Shown here: in pieces, positions 33,872 through 43,356 of the stretch | Position numbering within the stretch: the first letter of the stretch is position 1 | Layout: each line of letters opens with the position of its first letter | Assembly: GCA_025059995.1 (NCBI GenBank) | Contig: JANXCF010000002.1 | Coordinates: 124,001-188,000 of the forward strand | Length of the DNA: 64,000 bases | Reading direction: 5' to 3' | Source: Leptospiraceae bacterium | GTDB taxonomy: Bacteria > Spirochaetota > Leptospiria > Leptospirales > Leptonemataceae | Translations under genes and position numbers: made by a program | Notes under the pieces: model-generated | Databases searched by the model: none | Told to the model about the DNA's origin: nothing | The model's input: only the letters and a program-made list of their open reading frames with translations

Positions 33872-34552
33872 TTGAATCTTTTACTCATAGGTTCTGCTGT
33901 CTTAGAAGAAATCGAAGACCTTTTATTTCTGCATCAAAAAACATTTTTGCTTACCAACAAAAAATACAAAATTCTGATTCAGCCATTTGGGATTGGGAAG
34001 TTGAATTCGATGTTTTCTTTGATTTCTCTTTTAAATCAAGAAGGACGTTTTTTCTATGAGGATATCGAAGTTCTGTTCTTAGGCTCCTGTGGTAGTTATG
34101 AAAGGCATTATCCTGAGTTTGTCGTAGCAAACCAGTTTGTGAATCTTGATTATGCTATTTTGCACAAAAAAGCTAAGTTTTTTTCTGAAGTATCTGGGTT
34201 GATACAAACAAAGCGAGGTGAAGTTGCAAAAGAAATCATACTTCTTTATCCCCTCTTTGAAGAAGCTTTGATCAATACAACGGACTCAGTTACTCTCACA
34301 GAGGTTCCTCTTGATCGTTTTTGGAAGTTTTTGCCCCAGAGTCATGCAAGTATTTACGAAAACTTAGAAGCTTATGGATTGGCAAAGGTTTGTTTTGAGC
34401 AAGCTATTCCTTTTACATCATTTTTAGCTGTAACGAACTACGTTCATGAGGGAGGTTCTCGACAATGGGCATTGAACTATCAAAATATGTCCAAAAAGTT
34501 AAATGATTTTATAAAAAAATTCTTTATAAAGATTTTAGAAACGCCTCTTTGA
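33872..34552 (+). CDS. Nucleoside phosphorylase/hydrolase family protein (MTA/SAH nucleosidase or futalosine hydrolase-like)
   Basis: This 226-residue protein appears to start at TTG (33872), since the next Met is inside the fold and the TTG frame supplies the expected first strand LLLIGSA. IQPFGIGKLNSMFSL resembles the first phosphate/ribose-binding loop, EVLFLGSCGSY the second, and YENLEAYGLAKVCF occupies the place of the MEGAA segment. AVTNYVHEGGSRQWALNY near the end resembles the closing helix of futalosine hydrolase (MqnB) more than MTAN. The catalytic Asp usually found after this strand reads Asn here. Five bases separate it from the membrane protein gene, but a functional link is not evident. 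Confidence 0.6.
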   Translation: MNLLLIGSAVLEEIEDLLFLHQKTFLLTNKKYKILIQPFGIGKLNSMFSLISLLNQEGRFFYEDIEVLFLGSCGSYERHYPEFVVANQFVNLDYAILHKKAKFFSEVSGLIQTKRGEVAKEIILLYPLFEEALINTTDSVTLTEVPLDRFWKFLPQSHASIYENLEAYGLAKVCFEQAIPFTSFLAVTNYVHEGGSRQWALNYQNMSKKLNDFIKKFFIKILETPL

Positions 34553-34588
34553 AGTTCGATAAACACAAAAAGAAGTCGGGGTTAGCGA

Positions 34589-34918
34589 ATGAGTGGAAAT
34601 CATGATCAAAAAGAAGTGTATTATAGAATCCAACTTACAGTAGCGGTTTACAAAGACAAAAAATTAGCATATAAGAAAGAAGTGATAGTTCCAACATGGT
34701 ATACAAGAAGATCCGAAGCACGAGAGCATATCCGAAAAGAAATTGAGCGAAGACTGAAAGAAACCGATTTTTTTATTTCTCCCCGTGTAGATTATGATTT
34801 AGTTCGTTATACCCAAGAAGGAAGTGTAAATACCTACATTCGATACCGGATTATCGAAGAAGAAGGTGACATCCTAAAGCTTCAAGAACAAATATCAATT
34901 GACAAATCCATTTCATAG
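34589..34918 (+). CDS. Unrecognised small soluble protein
   Basis: This 109-residue protein is rich in charged residues and alternates strand-like and helical stretches (YYRIQLTVAVYKDKKLAYKKEVIVP, then a basic helix with REHIRKEIERRLKE). It has no signal peptide, cysteine motif or family signature that I know. A weak GGGG lies upstream of the ATG. It sits 36 bases after the nucleoside phosphorylase and 15 bases before the next gene, which suggests co-transcription. Confidence 0.6.
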   Translation: MSGNHDQKEVYYRIQLTVAVYKDKKLAYKKEVIVPTWYTRRSEAREHIRKEIERRLKETDFFISPRVDYDLVRYTQEGSVNTYIRYRIIEEEGDILKLQEQISIDKSIS

Positions 34919-34933
34919 AAAAGAAAAAAATAT

Positions 34934-36280
34934 GTGAGTTTTTTAAGTGGAAAATCCTATGTAAGTGATGAAGAAGTCCTTATCTATTTAATCAAAAAGA
35001 TAATCGAAAGCAATAATCTCAATCCCAATGATTATATAAAGAAAATTAATGATTTCTTTCGAAAGGAAAACATTACAAATTTAGAGGCTTTTCTTCAAAA
35101 AAGCAAAAATATTGCGAATCTTCTACGAATCAACGAGAAATCATTGAATGAATATATACAAAAAAATTACTTCAAAACCGTTCAAAATCTAAAAAAAGAA
35201 AAAGAAATTCTACGCAATGCCATTTTCAATGAACAAACATCATTGATTAGCATTATCGTTCAATATATCTTCTTGCATGATTTTTCGAAAGGAAAATTTA
35301 TAGAAGATAAATCCGACTATGTCTTAAAGTTGCCTGGAAGGACGATTTATTCTAAGATAATTCAATCACAACTCAATAAAAGTGAAGAAAGTAAAATCCA
35401 AACACCATCTCAATCAGAACGATTAACAACAAAAGTTGATCCAAAAGAACTTTCCGTAATACAAGAAATTTTAGAGAAGTTTCAATTTAACTATATATCC
35501 TTGGATCTAGCTCAAAAACTCCAAACTGCAGTTGAAAATCCTCAAGATACCTTTAATCTCAATGCAAACAGACAAACCTTGCAGCAAGAACCTCAAAAAG
35601 AAAAAGAAGAAGAAGAATCTATCATACTTGAGATCTTGCGTCTTTTCCCCATGAAAGTAGAACTTCGGCTCCAGGAAATCATAAAGAATCAAAACGGAGA
35701 GTCAAATGTTTCTATTGAAAATCAGAATGGGGGTTCTTCCCAGAACAAACGAGAAGAACAAATTCCCTTTACGATATCCGATTTTGTTGAGGTTCGAAAG
35801 AAAATTTTGTATTTTAAAAATCATCAAAAGATACAAGAATATCAAGATTTTGTTGCTGGGGCTGATTCTATTGTAAAAAGTGTGATTGGGATTTTGAATA
35901 TCCTTCCTTTGGAGAGTCAGCCTGATTTTTCTTTGAAGAAGAATTTAGAAAAATTATCCATCAAAACAAAGCTTTCTGTGGAGTCTTTAGAAGAACTCTA
36001 TTTTCGAATCAAAAAATACAACCAATTGCTAAGTTATCTAAAACAAGTTCAAGAATACCTCAAGCAAAAGAATGAAAAATACTACACATACTTTCGGCAA
36101 GTCTACGAACCTTTTTTGGATTTTTTGTCTGTTTATGATCCAACCAATGAACTCAATTCAAATGAGTCAATACAAAGAAATTTAAAATTATTATTGATTT
36201 TTATTCAAGATGAAAATGATAGGCAAAAATTTGAGGACTACTTAAAACAAATTATACAGAGAGTTATTGTATATTTGTAA
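34934..36280 (+). CDS. Unrecognised helical protein, GTG start
   Basis: This 448-residue protein starts at GTG (34934); an overlapping ATG at 34932 is in another frame and stops at once. It is almost entirely helix-forming and strongly charged, with Lys/Glu-rich segments such as QKEKEEEESIILEIL near residue 225, and has no membrane span or signal. I recognise no domain. It follows the 109-residue gene by 15 bases and ends 31 bases before the promoter of the tRNA-ribosomal run. The long helical stretches suggest a structural or scaffold role, but this is speculation. Confidence 0.6.
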   Translation: MSFLSGKSYVSDEEVLIYLIKKIIESNNLNPNDYIKKINDFFRKENITNLEAFLQKSKNIANLLRINEKSLNEYIQKNYFKTVQNLKKEKEILRNAIFNEQTSLISIIVQYIFLHDFSKGKFIEDKSDYVLKLPGRTIYSKIIQSQLNKSEESKIQTPSQSERLTTKVDPKELSVIQEILEKFQFNYISLDLAQKLQTAVENPQDTFNLNANRQTLQQEPQKEKEEEESIILEILRLFPMKVELRLQEIIKNQNGESNVSIENQNGGSSQNKREEQIPFTISDFVEVRKKILYFKNHQKIQEYQDFVAGADSIVKSVIGILNILPLESQPDFSLKKNLEKLSIKTKLSVESLEELYFRIKKYNQLLSYLKQVQEYLKQKNEKYYTYFRQVYEPFLDFLSVYDPTNELNSNESIQRNLKLLLIFIQDENDRQKFEDYLKQIIQRVIVYL

Positions 36281-36310
36281 AACTTAGAATAGAATTTAGC
36301 TTCAATTGGC

Positions 36311-36340
36311 TTGACATCCTAATCAGATAAAAAATATAGG
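36311..36340 (+). promoter_or_regulatory. Sigma70-type promoter of the tRNA-secE-nusG-ribosomal run
   Basis: TTGACA (36311-36316, consensus) and TATAGG (36335-36340, four of six) are separated by 18 bases. Transcription would begin about 8-10 bases before tRNA-Thr at 36356. It is the only convincing promoter before the long run of same-strand genes that extends to the end of the window. Confidence 0.65.
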
Positions 36341-36355
36341 TCTTTCTAAAACTAA

Positions 36356-36428
<73 letters not shown>

Positions 36429-36432
36429 AAAA

Positions 36433-36503
36433 AGGCCGGTAGTTCAATGGTAGAATTGGGGCCTCCAAAGCCTCAGGCGCGAGTTCGATTCTCGCCCGGC
36501 CTG
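36433..36503 (+). tRNA. tRNA-Trp (anticodon CCA)
   Basis: The acceptor arms AGGCCGG and CCGGCCT pair fully, with discriminator G. The anticodon stem GGGGC/GCCTC (one G-U) holds the loop CTCCAAA, anticodon CCA, and the T-arm contains GAGTTCGATTCTC. tRNA-Trp directly before secE is a widespread bacterial arrangement. Only four bases separate it from tRNA-Thr, so both are processed from one transcript. Confidence 0.95.
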
Positions 36504-36519
36504 CTGTAGAGGGATCACT

Positions 36520-36702
36520 ATGTGGGATTTTTTAAAAGGCGTAAGAGAAGAGTTAAAACATGTGATTTGGCCAACCCGAGACGAAGTGGTAAAATCAACA
36601 TGGGTCATATTAATCACAGTAATTTTGATTTCTCTATTTTTGTATTTCACAGATTTTGTTTTTGAAAAAATTTTTGATTTTTTAGTTAGCTTGGGGTCAT
36701 AG
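36520..36702 (+). CDS. secE: Protein translocase subunit SecE
   Basis: SecE clamps the two halves of the SecY channel. This is the short single-span form, 60 residues: an amphipathic N-terminal helix (FLKGVREELKHVIWPTRDEV, the conserved WP-T turn), then one membrane helix (about 26-46). GAGGG precedes the ATG. It lies between tRNA-Trp and nusG, as in most bacteria. Confidence 0.95.
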   Translation: MWDFLKGVREELKHVIWPTRDEVVKSTWVILITVILISLFLYFTDFVFEKIFDFLVSLGS

Positions 36703-36708
36703 TAATTT

Positions 36709-37242
36709 ATGAAGCAATGGTATGTGATTTCAACTCAAGCAGGACATGAGAAAAAAGCCAAAGAAAATTTAGAGCGATATGTTGAAAATAAAGGAATCAA
36801 GGATAAATTAGGGCAAATCATTGTGCCAGTAGTCAAGGTTCCTCAAATGCGAAAAGGGAAAAAAGTCATCATAGAAAAAAAAATCATGCCAGGATACATC
36901 ATTGCAGAGTTGGAACTTGATGAAGAATTGAAAACCGAAATCCGAAAGGTTCCTTCGATTCGAGGGTTTTTAGGTGGTTCAGATCCAAAACCTCTATCAA
37001 AAGATGAAGTTAGAAACATTTTGAACCTTCAATTATCAGAAAAAGAAGCGGAAACACCACTTCCTCCACCAGTTCTTCTGAATAAAGGAGAAAAAGTTAA
37101 GATTGTAGATGGACCTTACAACAATTTCTCTGGGATTATAGAAGATATATTGAAGGATCAAGGCAAGTTGAAAATCAAGATCGAAATCTTCGGACAAACA
37201 ACCACAATCGAAGTTGATTATTCTCAAGTGATTACAATTTAG
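36709..37242 (+). CDS. nusG: Transcription termination/antitermination protein NusG
   Basis: NusG binds RNA polymerase and couples it to ribosomes and Rho. This is a 177-residue protein. The N-terminal NGN domain begins KQWYVISTQAGHEKKAKENLE and includes IMPGYIIAEL and VPSIRGFLGG. The C-terminal KOW domain has GEKVKIVDGPYNNFSGIIEDI. There is no long insertion between the domains. It starts six bases after secE, with which it is almost always encoded. Confidence 0.97.
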   Translation: MKQWYVISTQAGHEKKAKENLERYVENKGIKDKLGQIIVPVVKVPQMRKGKKVIIEKKIMPGYIIAELELDEELKTEIRKVPSIRGFLGGSDPKPLSKDEVRNILNLQLSEKEAETPLPPPVLLNKGEKVKIVDGPYNNFSGIIEDILKDQGKLKIKIEIFGQTTTIEVDYSQVITI

Positions 37243-37260
37243 AATTATAGGGTAAAACTT

Positions 37261-37689
37261 ATGGCACAAAAAAAAGTAGTAAAACAGATCAAACTACAAA
37301 TCGAGGCAGGGAAAGCAACCCCCGCACCACCAGTTGGACCAGCTTTAGGTCAGGCAGGAGTAAACATCAAGGAATTTTGTGAACAATTTAATAATCGGAC
37401 CAAAAGCCAAGCTGGTATAAAAATACCTGTCATCGTCACAGTTTATTCGGACAGAAGTTTTACTTTTATTACCAAGTCTCCACCAGCATCGGTTTTGATA
37501 CTCAAAGAATTGGGGGTAGAGAAAGGAGCTAAAACCCCAGGTACGCAAAAAATTGGCAAACTCACAAGAGCTCAGTTGGAAAAAATCGCAGAAATCAAAA
37601 AGAATGATTTAAATGCTCCAGATTTAGATACGGCTGTGAAGATTATTGCGGGTACTTGTAGATCAATGGGAGTTGAAGTTGATTTATAA
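37261..37689 (+). CDS. rplK: 50S ribosomal protein L11
   Basis: L11 forms part of the GTPase-associated centre with 23S rRNA and contacts elongation factors and RelA. The 142-residue sequence is full length. The N-terminal domain shows [22 protein letters not shown], with the proline-rich loop that binds thiostrepton, and the rRNA-binding C-terminal domain ends [14 protein letters not shown]. It starts 18 bases after nusG, beginning the rplKAJL block. Confidence 0.97.
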   Translation: MAQKKVVKQIKLQIEAGKATPAPPVGPALGQAGVNIKEFCEQFNNRTKSQAGIKIPVIVTVYSDRSFTFITKSPPASVLILKELGVEKGAKTPGTQKIGKLTRAQLEKIAEIKKNDLNAPDLDTAVKIIAGTCRSMGVEVDL

Positions 37690-37703
37690 AAGGAGTTAAA
37701 ACT

Positions 37704-38381
37704 ATGAAACGAGGGAAAAAGTGGATAGAAGCAAGTAAAAAAGTCAATTCTAATGAAGCTATAAGCATTGATGAAGCAGTTAGAAAAGTAAAAGAAGTAT
37801 CCTATACAAAGTTTGATGGGACGGTGGAGGCACATTTTAAAATCAATTATAAATCTATTCAAAACGTTCGGGGGATTGCATTATTACCTTATGGAACAGG
37901 GAAAAAAATCACAGTTTTAGTGATTGCGAAGGAAGACAAACACCAAGAGGCAAAGGAGGCAGGAGCTGACTTCGTAGGTTCTGATGACATTATTGAAAAA
38001 ATCCAAACAGAGAAATGGACCGACTTCGATGTCTGTATAGCTACCCCCGATATGATGGGAAAAATCGGAAAATTGGGTCCTATCTTGAAAGGGAAAATGC
38101 CAAAACCCAAAGCTGGCACAGTAACGGATGATCTAAAAACAGCCATCAGAAACGTGAAAGGTGGTCAAATCGAGTACCGTGCTGACAAAACTGGCGTGAT
38201 ACATGTACCAATAGGAAAGGTATCTTATGAAGAAGAAAAACTAAAGGAAAATCTAAAAACCATGTATCAAACCATTATGAGGGATAAACCGGCAGATGCC
38301 AAAGGGGAATACGTGAAGACTCTATATATAGCTCCAACAATGGGACCATCAATCAAGATAAATCCAAAAACTATTATATGA
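37704..38381 (+). CDS. rplA: 50S ribosomal protein L1
   Basis: L1 builds the mobile stalk near the E site and in many bacteria represses its own operon by binding the mRNA. The 225 residues include the family signatures GTVEAHFKINYKS, LLPYGTGK, ATPDMMGKIGKLGPILKGKMPKPKAGTVT (given here by its ends, near residues 113-141) and YIAPTMGPSIKINP at the end. AAAGGAG precedes the ATG. I see no obvious L1-binding mimic before rplK, though autoregulation would be expected. Confidence 0.97.
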   Translation: MKRGKKWIEASKKVNSNEAISIDEAVRKVKEVSYTKFDGTVEAHFKINYKSIQNVRGIALLPYGTGKKITVLVIAKEDKHQEAKEAGADFVGSDDIIEKIQTEKWTDFDVCIATPDMMGKIGKLGPILKGKMPKPKAGTVTDDLKTAIRNVKGGQIEYRADKTGVIHVPIGKVSYEEEKLKENLKTMYQTIMRDKPADAKGEYVKTLYIAPTMGPSIKINPKTII

Positions 38382-38394
38382 TAGAGGGATTGAT

Positions 38395-38934
38395 ATGCCA
38401 TCACGCAAGAATGTTCAATTGGTAAAAGAATTAAAAGAAATCATAGAAAAAAAGCCAAATCTAATCATGACGACCTATACAGGCTTAACCGTAGAGCAAT
38501 TGACTGAACTGCGAAAAAAGCTCAAAGAAAAAAAAGCCACAACAAAAGTTGTTAAAAATACTATCTTCAAAATTGTTTTGAAGGACTCACCTCATCATGA
38601 ATACGAAGAAAAACAAAAAGCTATTGAAGAAACCATAAGAGGTCCACTCTTTGTTGCTTTTGCAGGGGATGAATTACCAAGTATTGCAAAAGTCATAATT
38701 GAAGAAAGCAAAAAAGATGAAAAAATCCAACTACGTGGAGGGTATTTTGAAGGAAAATTTTTGGACTCTAATGAAATCAAGAGCATAGCAGGATTACCAA
38801 CGAAAGAAGAATTGCTAACTATTATTGCAAGAGGTTTAAATACACCTGCGCAACGAATCGCCATAGGTATGAAGGAAATCATAACTCGAATTGCACGTGG
38901 TATCCAACAAATTGCAGAGAAACAAAATTCCTAA
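38395..38934 (+). CDS. rplJ: 50S ribosomal protein L10
   Basis: L10 anchors the L7/L12 dimers on the ribosomal stalk. This 179-residue protein has the rRNA-binding N-terminal domain (KNVQLVKELKEIIEK, TYTGLTVEQLTELRKKL, TKVVKNTIFKIVLK) and a C-terminal helix that would bind two to three L7/L12 dimers. Only 13 bases separate it from rplA, so the long structured L10 leader that regulates rplJL in many bacteria cannot be present between the two genes. Confidence 0.95.
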   Translation: MPSRKNVQLVKELKEIIEKKPNLIMTTYTGLTVEQLTELRKKLKEKKATTKVVKNTIFKIVLKDSPHHEYEEKQKAIEETIRGPLFVAFAGDELPSIAKVIIEESKKDEKIQLRGGYFEGKFLDSNEIKSIAGLPTKEELLTIIARGLNTPAQRIAIGMKEIITRIARGIQQIAEKQNS

Positions 38935-38961
38935 TGTAAATTATTTAGAAAGGAGTTTCAT

Positions 38962-39354
38962 ATGTCAGTAGTAGATGAATTACTTGAGAAAATAAGCAAA
39001 TTAACCTTAGTCGAAGCATCGGAATTAGTAAAAAAAATGGAAGAAAAGTTTGGCATTTCCACAGCGGCTCCAGTAGCTGTTGCAGCAGCGGTCGCTCCCC
39101 AAGCTGGGGGTGCAGCTCAGCCTGCTGAAGAAGCACCTGCAGCCTTCAACTTAGTCTTGAAGAGTGTTGGTGAGAAAAAAGTTGATGTGATCAAAATCGT
39201 AAGGGAAATCACAGGTTTGGGTTTGAAAGAAGCAAAAGAACTAGTAGAGAAAGGCAATCAAGTAGTCAAAGAGGGTTTAGATAAAAATCAAGCTGAAGAA
39301 TTGAAGAAAAAATTCACTGACGTGGGGGCTACCGTAGAACTTGTTCCTGCTTAG
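38962..39354 (+). CDS. rplL: 50S ribosomal protein L7/L12
   Basis: L7/L12 recruits and activates translational GTPases. The 130 residues comprise an N-terminal dimerisation domain ([21 protein letters not shown]), a flexible Ala-rich hinge ([16 protein letters not shown]) and the conserved C-terminal domain ([26 protein letters not shown]). GAAAGGAG precedes the ATG. A GC-rich hairpin follows the stop, before rpoB. Confidence 0.97.
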   Translation: MSVVDELLEKISKLTLVEASELVKKMEEKFGISTAAPVAVAAAVAPQAGGAAQPAEEAPAAFNLVLKSVGEKKVDVIKIVREITGLGLKEAKELVEKGNQVVKEGLDKNQAEELKKKFTDVGATVELVPA

Positions 39355-39361
39355 TTCAAAA

Positions 39362-39390
39362 TCCCATCCCAAAGTTTTTCTGGGGTGGGA
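39362..39390 (+). terminator. Hairpin in the rplL-rpoB gap, possible attenuator or RNase site
   Basis: TCCCATCCC (39362-39370) pairs with GGGGTGGGA (39382-39390) with one G-U and an 11-base loop. Only ATTTATG follows, so this is a poor intrinsic terminator. In other bacteria a partial terminator or RNase III site in this same gap lowers rpoBC expression relative to rplJL, and that role is inferred here. The rest of the 168-base gap holds no further feature I can identify apart from AAGGGAT before rpoB. Confidence 0.5.
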
Positions 39391-39522
39391 ATTTATGATT
39401 CTTTTCATGAAAATTTCAATCCAAAACGCTGCCAAAGAATCCAGTATTCAAAATCCGAAAAAAAGCAATTTTAACTTTTTATTCATATTTTGATAAAAAT
39501 CACTTCCACAAAGGGATAAACT

Positions 39523-42500
39523 ATGTCAGAAAATATTCAATTTACCATAAAAAGAACGAAGGATTTTAAAGTAATCAATTTGGGAAAAATCACAAACTAC
39601 GATTTGATACCAGATTTGATTTCTATTCAATTTCGTTCCTATGATGAGTTTTTACAAAAAGATGTTGATCCAAAACAACGTGAAAACAAAGGACTAGAAC
39701 AGGTTTTTCGGGAAGCATTCCCTATTGAGACAGATGATACAGATGATCAAAATGGTGTGATTGTCGAGTATGATCATTATAAAATCCAAGAAAGCAGATG
39801 GTCTCCTTTGGAATGCAAAAATCGAGGTTTAACGTATGGTGGAGCATTAAAAGTAGTTTTGAAGATATTTTTGAAAAAAACTGGAGAAATTCGATTACAA
39901 GAAGTTTATTTTGGTGAAATTCCTTTGATGACTCCAAATGGAACTTTTATCATCAATGGAGCAGAAAGAGTAGTGGTATCTCAGCTACATCGTTCACCAG
40001 GGATTTTCTTTTTTTACGATCAGGAAAAGAATTTATATACAGCTCGAGTTATTCCATACAAAGGTTCGTGGTTAGAAATTGAATTAGACCCCAAGGATGT
40101 TCTTTATATAAAAGTTGATAAGAGAAAAAGAATCCCAGCAACTATCTTTCTTCGAGCTTTAGTATGTGAGGAGGGAACAAACGAAGAAGTTCTGAAACTC
40201 TTTTATGAAACAGAAAAAATCGATTTGTCAGGCTTAAAGAAAAAACAATATTCTAAAATCATCAAAAAAAGAGTAGCAACTGATATCATTGATCCTGAGT
40301 CAGGTGAAATCATCTTTGAAGCAGGAGACATGTTGGATGAAGACTCCATCCAAAAACTAAAAGATATTGGGATTGAAGAAGTCGAAATTCTTAAATTCTA
40401 TACGAACAAAGATGATACTATAGTTATAAATACTCTACAAAAAGATGAAGTAAAAAATAAAAAAGAAGCTGTGATGAAATTTATTCAATATGTCCGTGGG
40501 GATAACTATGACTATGATGATGCTTTGGAAATTATTGAGTCAATGTTTTTTGATGAAAAAAATTATGATTTATCTCCCGTAGGAAGACACAAAATAAACA
40601 ACAAGTTTAAATACATAAGTCCACAAAACTTTGATGGCGTAAAAACACGGACTCTAAGAAAAGAAGATATCATAGAAACCTTTAAATATTTTCTAAAATT
40701 AGTTAAAGAAGTAGATGGTTATGAATTAGATGATATTGATCACTTGGGGAATCGTAGAGTTCGAAGTGTAGGTGAGTTATTAGCAAATCAATTGCGACAA
40801 GCATTTGCCAAAATGGAAAGAAGCATCAAAGAAAAATTAGCTTCTATAGATAGAGAAACTATTACACCTACTGCTGTAGTGTCAACAAAGTCTTTTGCAA
40901 GTGCTATCAATGATTTTTTTGGGTTGGGTCAGTTATCTCAGTTTATGGATCAGACAAACCCCTTATCCGAGACTACTCATAAAAGAAGATTGAATGCGCT
41001 AGGTCCAGGAGGATTGAATCGCGAACGAGCTGGTTTTGAAGTTCGTGATATTCATTATAGTCATTATGGAAGGATGTGTCCCATTGAGACTCCAGAAGGA
41101 CAAAATATCGGCTTAATTGTTTCAATGAGCACATTAGCTCGGGTGAATGAATATGGTTTTTTAGAAACTCCTTATCGAAAAGTAATTAAACAAAAAGATG
41201 AAAAAGGTCGTATAGTAAAAGTTTATGTTTCTAATGAAATTGAATACCTTACAGCAGATGCAGAAGAACTCTATGCTATTGCTCAAGCAAATACACCATT
41301 GAATGAAGATGGCACTTTCAAAACAAAATTTGTTGCTTGTCGTAAAAGAGATGATTATCCACTACTTCCTCCAGAAGAAATCGATTATATGGACATAGCT
41401 CCACTACAAGTGGTTAGTGTTTCAACATCGCTCATACCCTTCTTAGAGCATGATGATGCTAATAGAGCTCTTATGGGGTCTAACATGCAAAGGCAAGCAG
41501 TTCCCTTAATTGAAGAAGAAGCACCTTTCGTAGGAACAGGAATGGAACCCAAAGTGGCTTATGATTCAAGAGTTTGTGTACTAGCAGAAGAAGATGGTGT
41601 TGTAGAAAAAGTCGATGCTAATGAAATTATCGTAAGAAACAAAGATGGTAAAAAACAAAAATATGTATTAAGAAAATTCGAAAGAACGAACCAAAATACA
41701 ACATTCAACCAAAAACCTGTTGTTAATACAATTATCTTTGATTACAAGGAATGGGATAACGAACTCAAAAAGTATATTTACTTCAAAGAAGCAGTTGTAA
41801 AAAGTATAAAAAAAGATGAAATCGAAATTCAGGTGACCACAGAAAATGGAAAGGTAGTGAATGTTTCTTATCCTCTCAAAATAGGAGAAAAAGAATATGA
41901 ACCCTTAGTGAATGAGAATGAAAGAATCACAAAACCCAAAGCAATAGCAGGACAAAAAGTTTATAAGGAAATACGCGATAAGGACGGAAGAATTAAGCGC
42001 AGAGCTACTATTTTGGCAGAAGGTCCTTCTATAGACAAGGGACGTTTAGCATTAGGGAAAAACGTTTTGGTAGCTTTTATGCCATGGAATGGATATAATT
42101 TTGAAGATGCAATTCTTATTAGCGAACGGTTAGTAAAAGAAGATGTATATACTTCGATACATATTGAAGAATTTGTTGTAGAAACTCGAGAAACGAAACT
42201 TGGTCCTGAGGAAATCACAAGGGATATCCCAAATATTAGCGATAAGGCATTTCGAGATTTGGATGAAAAGGGAGTCATACGAATTGGGGCAGAGGTGCGT
42301 CCTAATGATATCTTAGTTGGAAAAGTCACACCACAAGCAGAAAAAGAAACAACACCTGAATATAAACTTTTACAAAGTATTTTTGGAGAAAAAAGCAGGG
42401 ATGTAAAAGATACCTCTTTGAGAGTTCCTAATGGAGTAGAAGGAATAGTTATTGATGTAAAATGGTATTCTCGGTCGAGAGGAGATGAACTCCCTGCTGG

Positions 42501-43323
42501 AGTAAATGATATGGTGAAGGTTTTTGTTGCTACAAAGAGAAAGATTCAAGTTGGTGATAAGATGGCAGGAAGGCATGGAAACAAAGGTGTGATTTCAAAA
42601 GTTTTACCTGTTGAAGATATGCCCTTTATGGAGGATGGAACTCCAATCGATATTGTTTTGAATCCTTTAGGTGTTCCATCAAGAATGAATATTGGTCAGA
42701 TCTTTGAAACAATGTTGGGTTATGCAGCGAAAAAACTAAACTATCTTTTTGAAACACCTGTTTTTGATGGTGCCAAAGAAGAAGACATAAAGAGATATTT
42801 AGAATTAGCAGATTTACCTTTGGATTGCAAATTTCAACTGTATGATGGAAGAACGGGAGAGAAATTTGAAGGAAAAGTTTTCTGTGGTTATATTTATATG
42901 ATGAAGCTAACACACATGGTGGATGATAAAATGCATGCTCGTTCTACCGGTCCTTATGCTATGGTTACCCAACAACCCTTGGGTGGTAAAGCTCAGTTTG
43001 GAGGTCAAAGATTAGGAGAAATGGAAGTATGGGCTCTTGAGGCTTATGGTGCTGCATATACCTTACAAGAACTGCTATCTTATAAATCTGATGATATTAA
43101 TGGAAGAAATAGGATATATGATGCTATCATAAAAGGAATACATTCCATAAAACCTGGAATACCTGAGTCTTTCAATGTTCTTTTGCAAGAATTAAGAGGA
43201 TTAGCGTTGGATTTGCAATTATTGGATGAAAACCGAAATCCCATTGATATTTCTGATTTGGATGAAGAATATAGCAAATCCACAAAATCAAAAATACGCA
43301 TTGAAACCATTGAAAGAAATTAA
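39523..43323 (+). CDS. rpoB: DNA-directed RNA polymerase beta subunit
   Basis: This is the 1266-residue beta subunit of RNA polymerase. The rifampicin region reads [20 protein letters not shown] followed by RLNALGPGG, with Asn491 where E. coli has S531; asparagine there is associated with natural rifampicin resistance in spirochaetes. [48 protein letters not shown] and the C-terminal [20 protein letters not shown] are intact catalytic and structural segments. The region around residues 240-300 ([15 protein letters not shown] through the [15 protein letters not shown] segment) is lineage-variable. AAGGGA precedes the ATG. rpoC follows after 33 bases. Confidence 0.98.
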   Translation: MSENIQFTIKRTKDFKVINLGKITNYDLIPDLISIQFRSYDEFLQKDVDPKQRENKGLEQVFREAFPIETDDTDDQNGVIVEYDHYKIQESRWSPLECKNRGLTYGGALKVVLKIFLKKTGEIRLQEVYFGEIPLMTPNGTFIINGAERVVVSQLHRSPGIFFFYDQEKNLYTARVIPYKGSWLEIELDPKDVLYIKVDKRKRIPATIFLRALVCEEGTNEEVLKLFYETEKIDLSGLKKKQYSKIIKKRVATDIIDPESGEIIFEAGDMLDEDSIQKLKDIGIEEVEILKFYTNKDDTIVINTLQKDEVKNKKEAVMKFIQYVRGDNYDYDDALEIIESMFFDEKNYDLSPVGRHKINNKFKYISPQNFDGVKTRTLRKEDIIETFKYFLKLVKEVDGYELDDIDHLGNRRVRSVGELLANQLRQAFAKMERSIKEKLASIDRETITPTAVVSTKSFASAINDFFGLGQLSQFMDQTNPLSETTHKRRLNALGPGGLNRERAGFEVRDIHYSHYGRMCPIETPEGQNIGLIVSMSTLARVNEYGFLETPYRKVIKQKDEKGRIVKVYVSNEIEYLTADAEELYAIAQANTPLNEDGTFKTKFVACRKRDDYPLLPPEEIDYMDIAPLQVVSVSTSLIPFLEHDDANRALMGSNMQRQAVPLIEEEAPFVGTGMEPKVAYDSRVCVLAEEDGVVEKVDANEIIVRNKDGKKQKYVLRKFERTNQNTTFNQKPVVNTIIFDYKEWDNELKKYIYFKEAVVKSIKKDEIEIQVTTENGKVVNVSYPLKIGEKEYEPLVNENERITKPKAIAGQKVYKEIRDKDGRIKRRATILAEGPSIDKGRLALGKNVLVAFMPWNGYNFEDAILISERLVKEDVYTSIHIEEFVVETRETKLGPEEITRDIPNISDKAFRDLDEKGVIRIGAEVRPNDILVGKVTPQAEKETTPEYKLLQSIFGEKSRDVKDTSLRVPNGVEGIVIDVKWYSRSRGDELPAGVNDMVKVFVATKRKIQVGDKMAGRHGNKGVISKVLPVEDMPFMEDGTPIDIVLNPLGVPSRMNIGQIFETMLGYAAKKLNYLFETPVFDGAKEEDIKRYLELADLPLDCKFQLYDGRTGEKFEGKVFCGYIYMMKLTHMVDDKMHARSTGPYAMVTQQPLGGKAQFGGQRLGEMEVWALEAYGAAYTLQELLSYKSDDINGRNRIYDAIIKGIHSIKPGIPESFNVLLQELRGLALDLQLLDENRNPIDISDLDEEYSKSTKSKIRIETIERN

Positions 43324-43356
43324 AAAAATTTATAAAATTTCAAAGGAGTTATCATT

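Noticed and set aside
41961-42329. 122-codon open frame antisense to rpoB
   Set aside because: It lies entirely inside a highly conserved gene in the opposite strand, has Ser/Phe/Leu-rich composition typical of an antisense shadow, and matches no family.
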